This document shows, piece after piece, positions 47,024-56,188 of a DNA stretch of 64,000 nucleotides. Each line of letters opens with the position of its first letter. Within the stretch, counting starts at the first letter, position 1. The notes below the pieces were generated by a model. That model worked only from the letters and a program-made list of their open reading frames with translations. It made no database searches and was not told where the DNA came from. Source of the DNA: Streptomyces sennicomposti (GTDB taxonomy: Bacteria > Actinomycetota > Actinomycetes > Streptomycetales > Streptomycetaceae); assembly GCF_019890635.1 (NCBI RefSeq), contig NZ_JAIOAB010000017.1, positions 1 through 64,000 of the forward strand, in the 5' to 3' direction. A program made the translations under genes and the position numbers.

Positions 47024-47638
47024 ATGGCATCGCAGGCCGCGGACGGACCGGACACGGTTGTCGCCTCGCGCCGCTCCAAGATCACGCCCGAGCGTGAGCG
47101 GGAGTTCTTCGATGCCGTGCTGGAACAGATCCGCGAGTGCGGGTACGACGCCGTCACCATGGAGGGCGTCGCCGCCACCACCCGGTGCAGCAAGTCCACG
47201 CTCTACCGGCAGTGGAAGAACAAGACGCAGTTCGTGGTGGCCGCGCTGCGCGCCAACCGGCGGGCCCGGTTCGCCGGGATCGACACCGGCTCGCTCGCCG
47301 AGGACCTGCGCCGGGCCGCGCGGGCCGCGGGGGAGTGGTCGGGCAAGGACACCCGGCTGCTCCAGGCGCTCGGGCACGCGATCACGCAGGACCCGGAGCT
47401 GAAGCGGGCGCTGCGCGAGACGCTGGTGGAGCCGGAGGTGGCCGCGCTGCGGGAGATCCTGCGGCGCGGGGTCGAGCGCGGCGAGGTCCGCGCCGACAAT
47501 CCGGCGCTGGAGTACGTCCCCGCGCAGATGTTCGGCGTGCTGCGCATCCGTCTCGTGCTGGACGGGGAGTACGCCGGCCCGGACTACATGGTCCGGTTCG
47601 TGGAGGCCGCGGTGCTGCCCGCGCTCGGCCTCGACTAG
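47024..47638 (+). CDS. TetR-family regulator
   Basis: A 204-aa TetR/AcrR protein. The HTH is VTMEGVAATTRCSKSTLYRQWKNKTQFV (about residues 45-72), and the C-terminal domain resembles the TetR_C_16 group (LRETLVEPEVAALREILRRGVERGEVRADNPALEYVP). ATG at 47024 with GAGGAGA upstream. It is divergent from the PAP2-DMT operon and followed by a strong bidirectional terminator. Confidence 0.9.
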   Translation: MASQAADGPDTVVASRRSKITPEREREFFDAVLEQIRECGYDAVTMEGVAATTRCSKSTLYRQWKNKTQFVVAALRANRRARFAGIDTGSLAEDLRRAARAAGEWSGKDTRLLQALGHAITQDPELKRALRETLVEPEVAALREILRRGVERGEVRADNPALEYVPAQMFGVLRIRLVLDGEYAGPDYMVRFVEAAVLPALGLD

Positions 47639-47717
47639 AAGACCCAGGCCGCCGTCCGAGGGATGACTGGACGGCGACCTGCGCGCGCCGCACCGTGGGG
47701 ACGGGGGCGGCGCCACC

Positions 47718-47764
47718 CGGCCGGGCGGGGTCCCTCTGGAGCGGAGAGGGACCCCGCCCGGCCG
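47718..47764. terminator. Perfect 20-bp bidirectional terminator
   Basis: Arms 47718-47737 and 47745-47764 pair perfectly around a 7-base loop, between the convergent TetR and DUF2510 genes. Confidence 0.85.
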
Positions 47765-47774
47765 ACGTTCTCCC

Positions 47775-47814
47775 GGGCGGCCCGGACGGTCCGCGCGGGC
47801 TGTCCGGGCCGCCC
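47775..47814. terminator. Second hairpin in the same gap
   Basis: Perfect 13-bp arms (47775-47787, 47802-47814) with a 14-base loop, on the side of the DUF2510 gene's stop. Confidence 0.65.
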
Positions 47815-47845
47815 GGACCGGGTGGTACGGGCGGCCCGGGACGCG

Positions 47846-48979
47846 TCACACGTTCTGGCCGCTCCCGCCGCCCGAGGACTCCTTGATGCCGCGGGTGATC
47901 TCGTCGATGACCGACTGCCCCTGCTCGACGTCCACGCCGAAGCGGACGACGACCATCAGGCCCGGGTTCCCCGGCGACGGGAAGGCCAGCGACTCCACAT
48001 ACCCGTCGGACCCCTTGGCGGTGACCGCCTTCCAGCGCACCAGGTACCCCTTCTGGCCGGCCACGGTGACCGCCTTCGAGGCCAGCACCTGGTGCGACGA
48101 TATGCCGCCGTAGGCCTTGCCGTACGACTGGTCGGCGTTGGTCGCGATGTCCGCCTCGGCCACCTGCCGCGCCGTGCCGACCGCGGGCGCGGGCGAGGAG
48201 TAGGCGCCACCCTTGTTGCAGCTCAGCGAGGTGTCGCCGGGGCACTTGTAGGTGTCGGAGGAGTTGACCTGGGCGCCGCTGCCGTTGGCGAACTGCTGGC
48301 CGTACCAGCCGCTCGGGACGGGCAGGCTGATGCCGCTCGCCGGGTCCGCCACCGACCCGCTCTTGATCTTCGGCGGCTCGGACTGCTCCGGGGCGGGCGC
48401 CTGGCCCCCCGAGCCGCCCGACCCACCCGAGCCGCCCGCACCACCGGAGCCGCCGGACTCCCCGGACCCGCCCGAGCCGCCCGGGTCCCCGAAGCCGCCG
48501 CTGCCGCCGGAGCCGTCGCCGCCGAAGGGGCCGCCCTGGCCGCCGGACCGGCCGCCGCCCTGCCCGCCCGGGACCTGCCGGGAGGCGGCCCGGTCGCCGC
48601 CGCCGTCGTCCTTGGTCAGCGCGTACACCCCGACCCCGATGCTGGCCAGCACCGCGGCGGCCACCGCCACGGCGATGCCCGTGCGCAGCCCGCGGCGCCC
48701 GGCGGGCGCGGGCTGCCCCGGGTACGCGGGATACCCCGGCTGCGCCGGATGGCCCGGGTACCCCGGCTGCCCCGGAGCGGCCGGCTGCCCGGGGCCGCCC
48801 TGGTACGCCGGGTAGGGGCCCGCGGCGGGCGGCTGCGCCGGCGGACCCCACGCGGCGGCCGAGCCGGCCGGGCGGGTCCGGTCCGTCCATGCCCCGCCGT
48901 CCCACCAGCGTTCGGTGGCGGGGCCGTCACTTGTCTGCCCCGGGTCGGGGTACCACCCGGGAGGAGTCACCTGCGTCAT
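47846..48979 (-). CDS. DUF2510 single-pass membrane protein with Gly-rich linker
   Basis: A 377-aa protein built as follows. A DUF2510 module (PPGWYPDPGQ...ERWWDG, residues 6-30) is followed by a Pro/Gly/Tyr/Gln-rich segment. One transmembrane helix at about 98-117 (GIAVAVAAAVLASIGVGVYAL) follows. Then come a long Gly/Ser linker and an extracellular C-terminal domain (about 205-377) with SLPVPSGWYGQQF and two Cys. The end matches small actinobacterial surface proteins of unknown function. ATG at 48979. Function unknown; the layout is that of an anchored sensor or wall-associated protein. Confidence 0.82.
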   Translation of the reverse strand: MTQVTPPGWYPDPGQTSDGPATERWWDGGAWTDRTRPAGSAAAWGPPAQPPAAGPYPAYQGGPGQPAAPGQPGYPGHPAQPGYPAYPGQPAPAGRRGLRTGIAVAVAAAVLASIGVGVYALTKDDGGGDRAASRQVPGGQGGGRSGGQGGPFGGDGSGGSGGFGDPGGSGGSGESGGSGGAGGSGGSGGSGGQAPAPEQSEPPKIKSGSVADPASGISLPVPSGWYGQQFANGSGAQVNSSDTYKCPGDTSLSCNKGGAYSSPAPAVGTARQVAEADIATNADQSYGKAYGGISSHQVLASKAVTVAGQKGYLVRWKAVTAKGSDGYVESLAFPSPGNPGLMVVVRFGVDVEQGQSVIDEITRGIKESSGGGSGQNV

Positions 48980-49524
48980 GTCCCCACCGTATGAGGCGTC
49001 CGTGAAAGAGGTATGAGAGGCCCCCGCCCGGCGGGACCGCCCCCGCCCCGCCCCCTGAGCCGCTTCGCGCCCCACGGGATGCTTCCCCCCCCCGGGTACG
49101 CCACCGCTCGCGGTGCGCCGCGCCTCCTGTCCTTGCGCGCCGCCGCCTGCCGTGCGCCGCGCCTGCCGCCGCGCACGTCACCGTCCGCGGTGCGAGGCCC
49201 CCGCCCCACTGTAGGCGGCGCCGGCCCCGACGGGGAGGGCCCGCCCGGCGCCGTCCGCCCGGCGGACCGGCACCACCACCGGCACCACGGCGAACCCGCG
49301 CACCACCGCACCATGAAAGTCCCTATACACCGTCAAATCTGCGCCAACTCACGCTCGTTGACATTCCGCCCTTTCCCCCGCAGGTCGCGGGCGCGCCGCG
49401 TCGCCCGCCCGTACCCGACGTCACCCGTGACGGCAACACGTGGCCGGACCGTCCTCCGCTCGGCCTCCCGGAGGGATACGCTCGGGATTCGTACGGCGTT
49501 CGGGCGGCTTGGGGAGGTACCGGA
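48980..49524. other. Long intergenic region before the LAL gene
   Basis: 545 bases between divergent genes. It contains C-rich low-complexity sequence, a relatively AT-rich patch around 49317-49365 with TTGACA at 49358-49363, and a perfect 14-base palindrome CGTCAC-CC-GTGACG at 49419-49432. GGGAGG at 49512-49517 is the ribosome site of the next gene. No gene is recognised. Confidence 0.55.
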
Positions 49525-52203
49525 ATGACGGAGGCACGGCCGGGCGCGGCCGCCTCGGCTTCCCTGTGGGAGCGCGACGAGGAAGTCACCGCCGTCCGGC
49601 GGGCGGTGGACATCCTGTGCGCCGACCGCGCGTCCGGGGGCGGCCTGCTGGTCTTCCAGGGCGAGGCCGGACTCGGCAAGACCGCCCTGCTGACCGAGAC
49701 CCGCCGCATCGCCGAGGAGCGCGGCTGCACGGTGTGGTCGGCCCGCGGCGGCGAGATCCTGCGCTCCGTCCCCTTCAACGTGGTGCGCCAACTCCTCCAG
49801 CCCGCCCTGCTGTCGCTGCTGCCCGAGGAGGCCCGCGAATACCTCGGCGACTGGTACGGCATCGCCGGCCCCGCCCTCGGCATAGCGGAACCCGGCGAAC
49901 GGCAGGCCGACCCGCAGGGCGTCTGCGACGGCCTGGTCAACGCCGTGCGCCGCCTGGCCGACCGCGAGTGGCCGCTGGTGCTGCTGATCGACGACGCCCA
50001 CTGGGCCGACGAGGAGTCGCTGCGCTGGCTCGCCGCCTCCGCCGAACGCCTGGCCGAGCTGTCCGTGCTGCTCGTGGTGACCCGCAGGCGCGGCGAGGTG
50101 AGCGGCGAGAGCGCCCGGCTGCTGGACGCGGTCGCCGCCGCCGCGGGCGTCAGCGATCTGCGCGCCCTGTCCCCGGACGCCACCGCCGAACTCACCCGCA
50201 GCGCCCTCGGCCCGCACGCGGACGCCCCGTTCTGCCGCGAGGTGTGGGCGGTCACCGGCGGCAACCCCTACGACGCCGTCGAACTCCTCGCCAAGGTCCG
50301 CGACAGCGAACTCGAACCGGTCGAGTCCCGGGCCGGCGAACTGCGCGACCTCAACCGCTCGGCCCGCGGCGGCGGCCTCGTCGCCCGCCTGGAGGAACTC
50401 GGCATCGACGCCACCCGGTTCGCCTGGGCCGCCGCCATCCTCGGCACCGGCATCTCCGTCGACCTGGTCGCCCAACTCGCCACCATGAGCCGCGACGAGG
50501 CGGTGCGCTGCGCCGAACTCCTGCGCACCGCCCGCATCCTCACCGAGCCCGACCCGGCCGGCGCCCACGGCGTCGACGGCGACCTGGAGTTCGTGCACCC
50601 GCTGATCGCCACCGCCGTCTACAACTCCATCCCGGACGCCCTGCGCACCGCCATGCACGGCATCGCCGCCCAGGTGGTGGCCGAGTCCGGGCGCGGCGCC
50701 GCCGCGGCCTCCCGGCATCTGCTGGAGGTCCACCCGGACGACGACGAGGAACTGGTCGACCAACTGCGGCAGGCCGCCCGCGAACACCTCGCCGTCGGCG
50801 CGCCCGAGGCCGCCCGCCGCTGCCTGGAGCGGGCCCTGCGGGAGCCGCCCACGCCCGAGGTGCACCCGCGCGTGCTCTACGAACTCGGCTGCGCCACGCT
50901 GCTGACCGCGCCCGCCACCACCATCGAGCACCTCCGGCTGGCGCTGAGCATGCCCGGACTGGACGGCCGGGCACGGGTGGACGCCGTGTGCCGACTCTCC
51001 CAGGCGCAGTTGCACAACAACCAGCTGGAGGAGGCCGTCCGCACGGTCGAGGCCGAGGCGGCCCGCCACGAACCGGGCCCCACCCGGCTGCGGCTGCAGG
51101 CCACCCAGTACATGTGGGAGGGACTGCACGCCGGCGAGTCGATCTCGCCCGACCGCTCCGGGCGGCTCGCCGAACTCGCCGCCGCCTGCACCGGACGCGA
51201 CAACTCCGAGCGGGCGCTGCTGATCCTGCGCGGCTTCGACGCCATGGCCCGCGGCGAGAACGCCGAGGAGGTCGTCGAGCTGTGCGACCGCGCCCTCGTC
51301 AACGGCCGCCTGGCTCCCGGACTCGGCTGGACCGACACCGAGTGGGGCATCGAACTGCTGCTGATGCTCGCCAGCGCCTACGCCTACAGCGACCGCCTCG
51401 ACCGGGCCGAAGCCCTGTACAACGAGGCCTTGCGCGCCTACGAGACCGCGGGCTGGAGCGGCGGGCACCTGGCCCTCGCCCACGCCTACGTCGGTCTCGG
51501 CCACCGCAGGCGCGGCCGGCTCAGAGAGGCCGAGGCGTCCCTGCGCGAGTCGCTGCGGATCGCCGAGCGGGTCGGCCGGGGACTGCCGCTGTACTGGACG
51601 GCGACCTGCAACCTCGTGGACACCCTGCTCGCCCGCGGCCATGTCGAGGAGGCCTGGACGATCGCCGAGCGGTACGAGTTCGCGCCGCCGTACCCGGCCA
51701 CCATCGTCATCCCCGACCCGCGCAGCGTGCGCGGCAGGCTGCTGCTCGCCACCGGCCGCACCAAGGAGGGCGTCAACGAACTGGAGGCCGCCGAGAAGGC
51801 GGCGGCCGTGCGCGGTCACCACAACCCGGTGATGGTGCCGTGGGCCGCGGACCTGGCCCGCGCCCTCGCCGTGGAGGACCCGGCCCGGGCGGCCCGGCTC
51901 GCCGCCGACGTCCGCCGCCAGGCCGAGCGGTTCGGCACCGACACCGCGATAGGGGAGGCCCTGCGCTGCGCGGCCGCCCTGGAGACCGGCCAGCGCGCGG
52001 TACGGCTGGCCGCACAGGCCGTCGCCTACCTGGAGGCGTCCCCGTGCCAGTACGAACACGCCGCCGCACGCGTCGAGTTCGGCATCGCCTCCCGCTCGGC
52101 CGCCGAACTGGAACGCGGTCTGGCGCTGGCCCGCTCGTGCGGCGCGGACGGTCTGGTGGCCCAGGCGCGCGAGGCCCTGGAGTCGGCCCACGGCGTGAGC
52201 TGA
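49525..52203 (+). CDS. LAL-type AAA/TPR regulator lacking a C-terminal HTH
   Basis: An 892-aa protein with the layout of large LuxR-family (LAL) regulators. Walker A is GEAGLGKTALL (G46-T53), Walker B is LLIDDAHWADEES, and a long helical TPR-like region follows from about residue 420. The family normally ends in a 60-residue LuxR HTH; here the chain stops at about the point where it would begin (REALESAHGVS). No HTH is encoded in the 19 bases before the opposing pcaL stop. It may act through a partner, or may have lost DNA binding. It sits next to the pca operon, but a link is not shown. Confidence 0.85.
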   Translation: MTEARPGAAASASLWERDEEVTAVRRAVDILCADRASGGGLLVFQGEAGLGKTALLTETRRIAEERGCTVWSARGGEILRSVPFNVVRQLLQPALLSLLPEEAREYLGDWYGIAGPALGIAEPGERQADPQGVCDGLVNAVRRLADREWPLVLLIDDAHWADEESLRWLAASAERLAELSVLLVVTRRRGEVSGESARLLDAVAAAAGVSDLRALSPDATAELTRSALGPHADAPFCREVWAVTGGNPYDAVELLAKVRDSELEPVESRAGELRDLNRSARGGGLVARLEELGIDATRFAWAAAILGTGISVDLVAQLATMSRDEAVRCAELLRTARILTEPDPAGAHGVDGDLEFVHPLIATAVYNSIPDALRTAMHGIAAQVVAESGRGAAAASRHLLEVHPDDDEELVDQLRQAAREHLAVGAPEAARRCLERALREPPTPEVHPRVLYELGCATLLTAPATTIEHLRLALSMPGLDGRARVDAVCRLSQAQLHNNQLEEAVRTVEAEAARHEPGPTRLRLQATQYMWEGLHAGESISPDRSGRLAELAAACTGRDNSERALLILRGFDAMARGENAEEVVELCDRALVNGRLAPGLGWTDTEWGIELLLMLASAYAYSDRLDRAEALYNEALRAYETAGWSGGHLALAHAYVGLGHRRRGRLREAEASLRESLRIAERVGRGLPLYWTATCNLVDTLLARGHVEEAWTIAERYEFAPPYPATIVIPDPRSVRGRLLLATGRTKEGVNELEAAEKAAAVRGHHNPVMVPWAADLARALAVEDPARAARLAADVRRQAERFGTDTAIGEALRCAAALETGQRAVRLAAQAVAYLEASPCQYEHAAARVEFGIASRSAAELERGLALARSCGADGLVAQAREALESAHGVS

Positions 52204-52222
52204 ACCGCCTCCGGGGAGGCCG

Positions 52223-53359
52223 TCAGGGGGTTCCTCCCCCGGCGCTCTCCCCGGACTCCTCGGCCAGCACCCGCTGCGCCACCGCGAACGCCGAGTTGGC
52301 GGCCGGCACGCCGCAGTACACGGCGCTCTGGAGCAGCACCGCGCCGATCTCCTCGGGGGTGAGCCCGTTTCGCCGGGCCGCCCGCACGTGCAGGGCCAGC
52401 TCGTCGTGGTGGCCGTGCGCGACCAGCGCCGTCATCGTGACCATGCTGCGCTCGCGGCGGGTGAGCGTCGGATCGGTCCAGATCTCGCCCCAGGCGTAGC
52501 GGGAGATGAAGTCCTGGAACCGGGCCGTGAACGGCGTCTGCCGGGCCTGCGCCCGGTCCACGTGCGCGTCGCCCAGCACCTCCCGCCGCACCTCCATGCC
52601 CCGTTTAGGCGCCCCGCCGAAGTGGGTGCGCAGCGCGGCGAGGACGGCCTCCGGGCGCTGCGCGGGCGCCAGGTGCGAGGCGCCCGGGATCTCCACGAGC
52701 GCCGCGCCCGGCACCGCGTCCGCGATCTGCCGCAGCCGTGCGGGCGGCGTGGCCGGGTCCTCGCGGCCCGCCACCAGCAGTGTGGGCGCGCTGATCCCGG
52801 GCAGCCGGTCGGTCAGGTCGAAGGCGGCGAGCGCGTCGCAGCAGGCGGCGTACGCCTCCGGGTCGGCCTCCCGGTGGTCGCGGACCAGCCCGGGCACGGT
52901 GAAGTCCCCGGCGAACCAGCGGGCGTTCGCGCTCTGAACCAGCCGGCCCAAACCCTCCCGGCGGACCTGCTCGGCGCGCTCCCGCCACGGCCCGGGGTCG
53001 CCGAAACGGGCCGCGGAGCACAGCACGGCCAGCGAGGCGACCCGCTCGGGGTGGTGCACGGCGAGATGCAGCCCCACCGCACCGCCGAGCGACACGCCCG
53101 CGTAGGCGAAGCGTGCGACGCCGAGCGAGTCCGCGAGCGCGAGCACCAGCTCGGCGAGGTCGCCGACGGTCGCGCCCGCCTTGATCAGTCCGGCCGGCGA
53201 TCCGCCGTGGCCGGGCAGGTCCCAGCGGATCACCCGGTGCGAGACGGCCAGTTCGGGAGCCACCTCGTCCCACAGCGCGTACGACGTGCCCAGCGACGGC
53301 CCGAGCAGCAGCGGGGGAGCGGAGGCGGGTCCTTCGAGGAGGTGGTGCAGGGTGGTCAA
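52223..53359 (-). CDS. pcaL: PcaL: enol-lactone hydrolase fused to 4-carboxymuconolactone decarboxylase
   Basis: A 378-aa fusion typical of actinobacteria. The N-terminal alpha/beta hydrolase has nucleophile Ser90 (AGVSLGG), Asp201 and His229. The C-terminal decarboxylase domain spans about 255-378 (RRNGLTPEEIGAVLLQSAVYCG). It performs the two steps from 4-carboxymuconolactone through the enol-lactone to beta-ketoadipate. The TTG start at 53359 overlaps the pcaB stop (TTGA) and has GGAG upstream. It is the last gene of the operon. Confidence 0.93.
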   Translation of the reverse strand: MTTLHHLLEGPASAPPLLLGPSLGTSYALWDEVAPELAVSHRVIRWDLPGHGGSPAGLIKAGATVGDLAELVLALADSLGVARFAYAGVSLGGAVGLHLAVHHPERVASLAVLCSAARFGDPGPWRERAEQVRREGLGRLVQSANARWFAGDFTVPGLVRDHREADPEAYAACCDALAAFDLTDRLPGISAPTLLVAGREDPATPPARLRQIADAVPGAALVEIPGASHLAPAQRPEAVLAALRTHFGGAPKRGMEVRREVLGDAHVDRAQARQTPFTARFQDFISRYAWGEIWTDPTLTRRERSMVTMTALVAHGHHDELALHVRAARRNGLTPEEIGAVLLQSAVYCGVPAANSAFAVAQRVLAEESGESAGGGTP

Positions 53360-54720
53360 CGTCGCTCCAGGGCACGGTCGGTGAGGGCTCCGGCGGAGCC
53401 GGTGTAACGGGTGGGGTCGGTCGCTTCGCCCAGCTCGACGCCCTTCAACTCTTCCCTTTCGGCGAGGAGTTCGCCGAGGCTTCGGCCCTCGGTGTAGGCA
53501 CGGCGGGCGAGTTCGGTGAGGAGTTCCTTGGCGCGGGCGCGGCCGAGCACCGCGGCCAGTTCGGCCGACAGCCGCTCGGAGACGATCAGGCCGTGGGTGA
53601 GATCCAGATGGGCGCGCATCGCGTCCGCGTCCACCGTCAGCCCCTCGGTCAGCTCGACGGTGTCCCGCGCCGCGCCGCCGGTCAGGCGCAGCAGATCGCG
53701 CAGCGGCTCCCACTCGGCGTGCCAGGCGCCCGCCGGCCGCTCGTCCTCGGCGGCGAGCGATCCGTACAGGGTGGCCGCGAGCTGCGGTGCGCGCCGGGCG
53801 GCGGCCGCGATGAGCGTGGACCGCACCGGGTTGGCCTTGTGCGGCATGGCCGAGGAGCCGCCGCCGCTGCCCTCGGCCACCTCGGCGATCTCCGTACGGC
53901 ACAGCACCAGCACGTCCGCCGCCGTCTTGCCCAGCGCCCCGGCCGTGAAGGCCAGGCATCCGGCGAGGTCGGCGATCGGAGTGCGCAGTGTGTGCCAGGG
54001 CAACAGCGGCTCGCACAGGCCGAGTTCACGGGCGTACGCGCCGGGCAGCGCCGTGGCGTCCTCGACGCCGTACACCGAGAACGCCGCCAACGTGCCGGCC
54101 GCCCCGCCGAGCTGGACGGGCAGCGAGTCCCGTACCCGGCCGACGCGGTCGCGGGCGTCCAGCACCAGCGACCGCCACCCGGCGGCCTTGAGGCCGAACG
54201 TCGTCGGCACCGCGTGCTGCGTGAGCGTCCGCCCCGGCATCGCGGTGTCCCGGTGCCCGGCGGCCAGCCGCCCCAGCGCCGCCGCGGTGCGCTCCAGATC
54301 GGCGTGGATCAGATCGAGGGCGCGGGCGGCGACCAGCATCGTCGCGGTGTCCATGATGTCCTGGCTGGTCGCGCCCCGGTGGACGTAGGGGCCGTACTCC
54401 TCGCCGACCGCTCGGGTCAGCTCCGCGACCAGCGGGATCACCGGGTTGCCGCCGCCGCGCGCGTGCCCGGCGAGGGCGCGGGCGTCGAAGCGGTCCGGAT
54501 CGGCGGCCCGGGTCACCGCCTCGGCCGCCCCGGCGGGGACCGGCCCGAGGGCGGCCTGCGCCCGGGTGAGGGCGGCCTCCGCGTCGAGCAGCGCCCGCAG
54601 ATACGCGGCGTCGCCGGTCGCGGCGGCGGCCGGGGAGGCGGCCCAGCCGGGCCCGAGCAGACCCGCCTCGGACGCGGACCCGGCGGCCGACGGGGAGGGT
54701 GCGGATGCTGGTGGTGTCAC
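53356..54720 (-). CDS. pcaB: 3-carboxy-cis,cis-muconate cycloisomerase
   Basis: A 454-aa member of the fumarase/aspartase superfamily with the signature GGGSSAMPHKANPV. It lactonises 3-carboxy-cis,cis-muconate made by PcaHG. The GTG start at 54720 overlaps the pcaG stop (GTGA). The N-terminal 25 residues are Ala/Ser/Pro-rich before the conserved LLGPGWA. Confidence 0.94.
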   Translation of the reverse strand: MTPPASAPSPSAAGSASEAGLLGPGWAASPAAAATGDAAYLRALLDAEAALTRAQAALGPVPAGAAEAVTRAADPDRFDARALAGHARGGGNPVIPLVAELTRAVGEEYGPYVHRGATSQDIMDTATMLVAARALDLIHADLERTAAALGRLAAGHRDTAMPGRTLTQHAVPTTFGLKAAGWRSLVLDARDRVGRVRDSLPVQLGGAAGTLAAFSVYGVEDATALPGAYARELGLCEPLLPWHTLRTPIADLAGCLAFTAGALGKTAADVLVLCRTEIAEVAEGSGGGSSAMPHKANPVRSTLIAAAARRAPQLAATLYGSLAAEDERPAGAWHAEWEPLRDLLRLTGGAARDTVELTEGLTVDADAMRAHLDLTHGLIVSERLSAELAAVLGRARAKELLTELARRAYTEGRSLGELLAEREELKGVELGEATDPTRYTGSAGALTDRALERR

Positions 54721-55322
54721 CGGAACTCCAGGAAGACCGTCTCGCCCTCGCCCTGAAGGCGGATGTCGAAACGGTAAGCCGTGCCGCCCTCCGCAGCGGC
54801 GATCAGCGTGCCGCGCCGCTCCTCGTCCAGCCGGGACAGCAGCGGGTCCGCGGCCAGCGCCGCCTCGTCGCCGGGCAGATAGATCCGGGTGAACAGATGT
54901 ACGAGCAGCCCGCGCGCGAACACGCACACGCTCAGATACGGCGCGTTCCGCCCGCGCGCGCCGGGCCGCAGCGTGCGCGCGTACCAGTGGCCGTTCGCGT
55001 CGGTCTGACTGCGGCCGAAGCCGGTGAACTCCACGCCGTTGCGGCCGAGGAAGCCGCCGGAGGCCGGATCGCGCCGCATCGAGCCGTCCACGGCCGGCAG
55101 GACGCCGTCCGGGCCCGGGCCCCACACCTCCACGAGCGCGTCCGGCAGCGGCCGGCCCTCGCCGTCGTAGACGTGTCCGTGCACGGTGAGGGTGTCGGGG
55201 TGGCCGAGCGGCGCGATCTCCTCGCCGCCGCGGAAGGGCAGCGCGTAGCCGTAGAAGGGGCCCACCGTGTGCGAGGGGGTGGGCGCGACGCCCTCCGGGC
55301 GGCTGGTGTCGGTCTTCGTCAT
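54717..55322 (-). CDS. pcaG: Protocatechuate 3,4-dioxygenase alpha subunit
   Basis: A 201-aa intradiol dioxygenase alpha chain. It has HTVGPFYGYAL, VHGHVYDGEGRPLPDALVEVW and FTGFGRSQTD, but lacks the iron ligands, which are supplied by the beta chain. It pairs with PcaH to cleave protocatechuate between the hydroxyl groups. The ATG at 55322 follows the pcaH stop by 6 bases. Confidence 0.94.
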   Translation of the reverse strand: MTKTDTSRPEGVAPTPSHTVGPFYGYALPFRGGEEIAPLGHPDTLTVHGHVYDGEGRPLPDALVEVWGPGPDGVLPAVDGSMRRDPASGGFLGRNGVEFTGFGRSQTDANGHWYARTLRPGARGRNAPYLSVCVFARGLLVHLFTRIYLPGDEAALAADPLLSRLDEERRGTLIAAAEGGTAYRFDIRLQGEGETVFLEFR

Positions 55323-55328
55323 GGCAGG

Positions 55329-56102
55329 TCAGCGTCCTTCTTCGAGCCAGGTGGCGGCGGGGCCGTCCAGCACGATGTCCCAGTGGTAGCCGAGCGAGAA
55401 CTCCGGCACCGACAGGCCGTGGTCGTACGTCGCCACCAGCCGCTGCCGGGCGGCGTCGTCCGTCACGGACTGCAGGATCGGGTCGTACGGGAAGAGCGGG
55501 TCGCCCGGGAAGTACATCTGGGTCACCAGCCGCTGCGTGAACGCCGAGCCGAAGACCGAGAAGTGGATGTGCGCCGGCCGCCAGGCATTGGCGTGGTTGC
55601 GCCACGGGTAGGGGCCCGGCTGGATGGTGGTGAAGCGGTAGAACCCGTCGGCGTCGGTCAGGGTGCGGCCGAAGCCGGTGAAGTTCGGGTCGAGCGGGGC
55701 GTCGTGCTGCTCGCGCTGATGGGCGTAGCGGCCGGCCGAGTTGGCCTGCCAGATCTCGATGAGCTGGCCGCGCACCGGCCGCCCGGCGCGGTCCAGCAGC
55801 CGCCCGGAGACGGTGATCCGCTCGCCGACCGGGTCCCCGGTGTGCTGACGGGTGAGGTCGTTGTCGATCTCGGTGATGTCCCGCTCGCCGAACGCGGGCG
55901 AGGACAGCTCGACCAGCTCCGGGTCCCGGGCGGTGTCGATGGCGACCAGCGGCTGCTTGGGGTGGCGCAGGACCGAGGACCGGTAGGGCGCGTAGTCGCG
56001 GCGCGGGTGGTGCTCGACGGGGGCGCCCTCGGCGACGCGCTTGTCGTAGGCGGCGTGCTCGGCCGCGATCTCCTGGTCGATGTCGTGCTGGGTGAGGGTC
56101 AT
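55329..56102 (-). CDS. pcaH: Protocatechuate 3,4-dioxygenase beta subunit
   Basis: A 257-aa catalytic beta subunit. The four ferric iron ligands are visible: Tyr126 (SAGRYAH), Tyr165 (PGPYPW), His178 and His180 (PAHIHFS), with the spacing of the Pseudomonas enzyme. It performs ring cleavage of protocatechuate together with PcaG. It is separated from pcaF by an 86-base gap with a duplicated 24-bp sequence, the only real gap in the operon. Confidence 0.95.
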   Translation of the reverse strand: MTLTQHDIDQEIAAEHAAYDKRVAEGAPVEHHPRRDYAPYRSSVLRHPKQPLVAIDTARDPELVELSSPAFGERDITEIDNDLTRQHTGDPVGERITVSGRLLDRAGRPVRGQLIEIWQANSAGRYAHQREQHDAPLDPNFTGFGRTLTDADGFYRFTTIQPGPYPWRNHANAWRPAHIHFSVFGSAFTQRLVTQMYFPGDPLFPYDPILQSVTDDAARQRLVATYDHGLSVPEFSLGYHWDIVLDGPAATWLEEGR

Positions 56103-56129
56103 GGCGATACCTGACGCTTCCTTGGCGTG

Positions 56130-56180
56130 CGAGGACGGGTCCTCGGCTTCGAGAGCCGAGGACGGGTCCTCGGCTTCGAG
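56130..56180. repeat. Duplicated 24-bp sequence between pcaF and pcaH
   Basis: Identical copies at 56130-56153 and 56157-56180 (CGAGGACGGGTCCTCGG start), period 27. Each copy contains the palindrome GAGGACGGGTCCTC, and the pair allows alternative hairpins between pcaF and pcaH. Confidence 0.8.
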
Positions 56181-56188
56181 GAGGGGCC

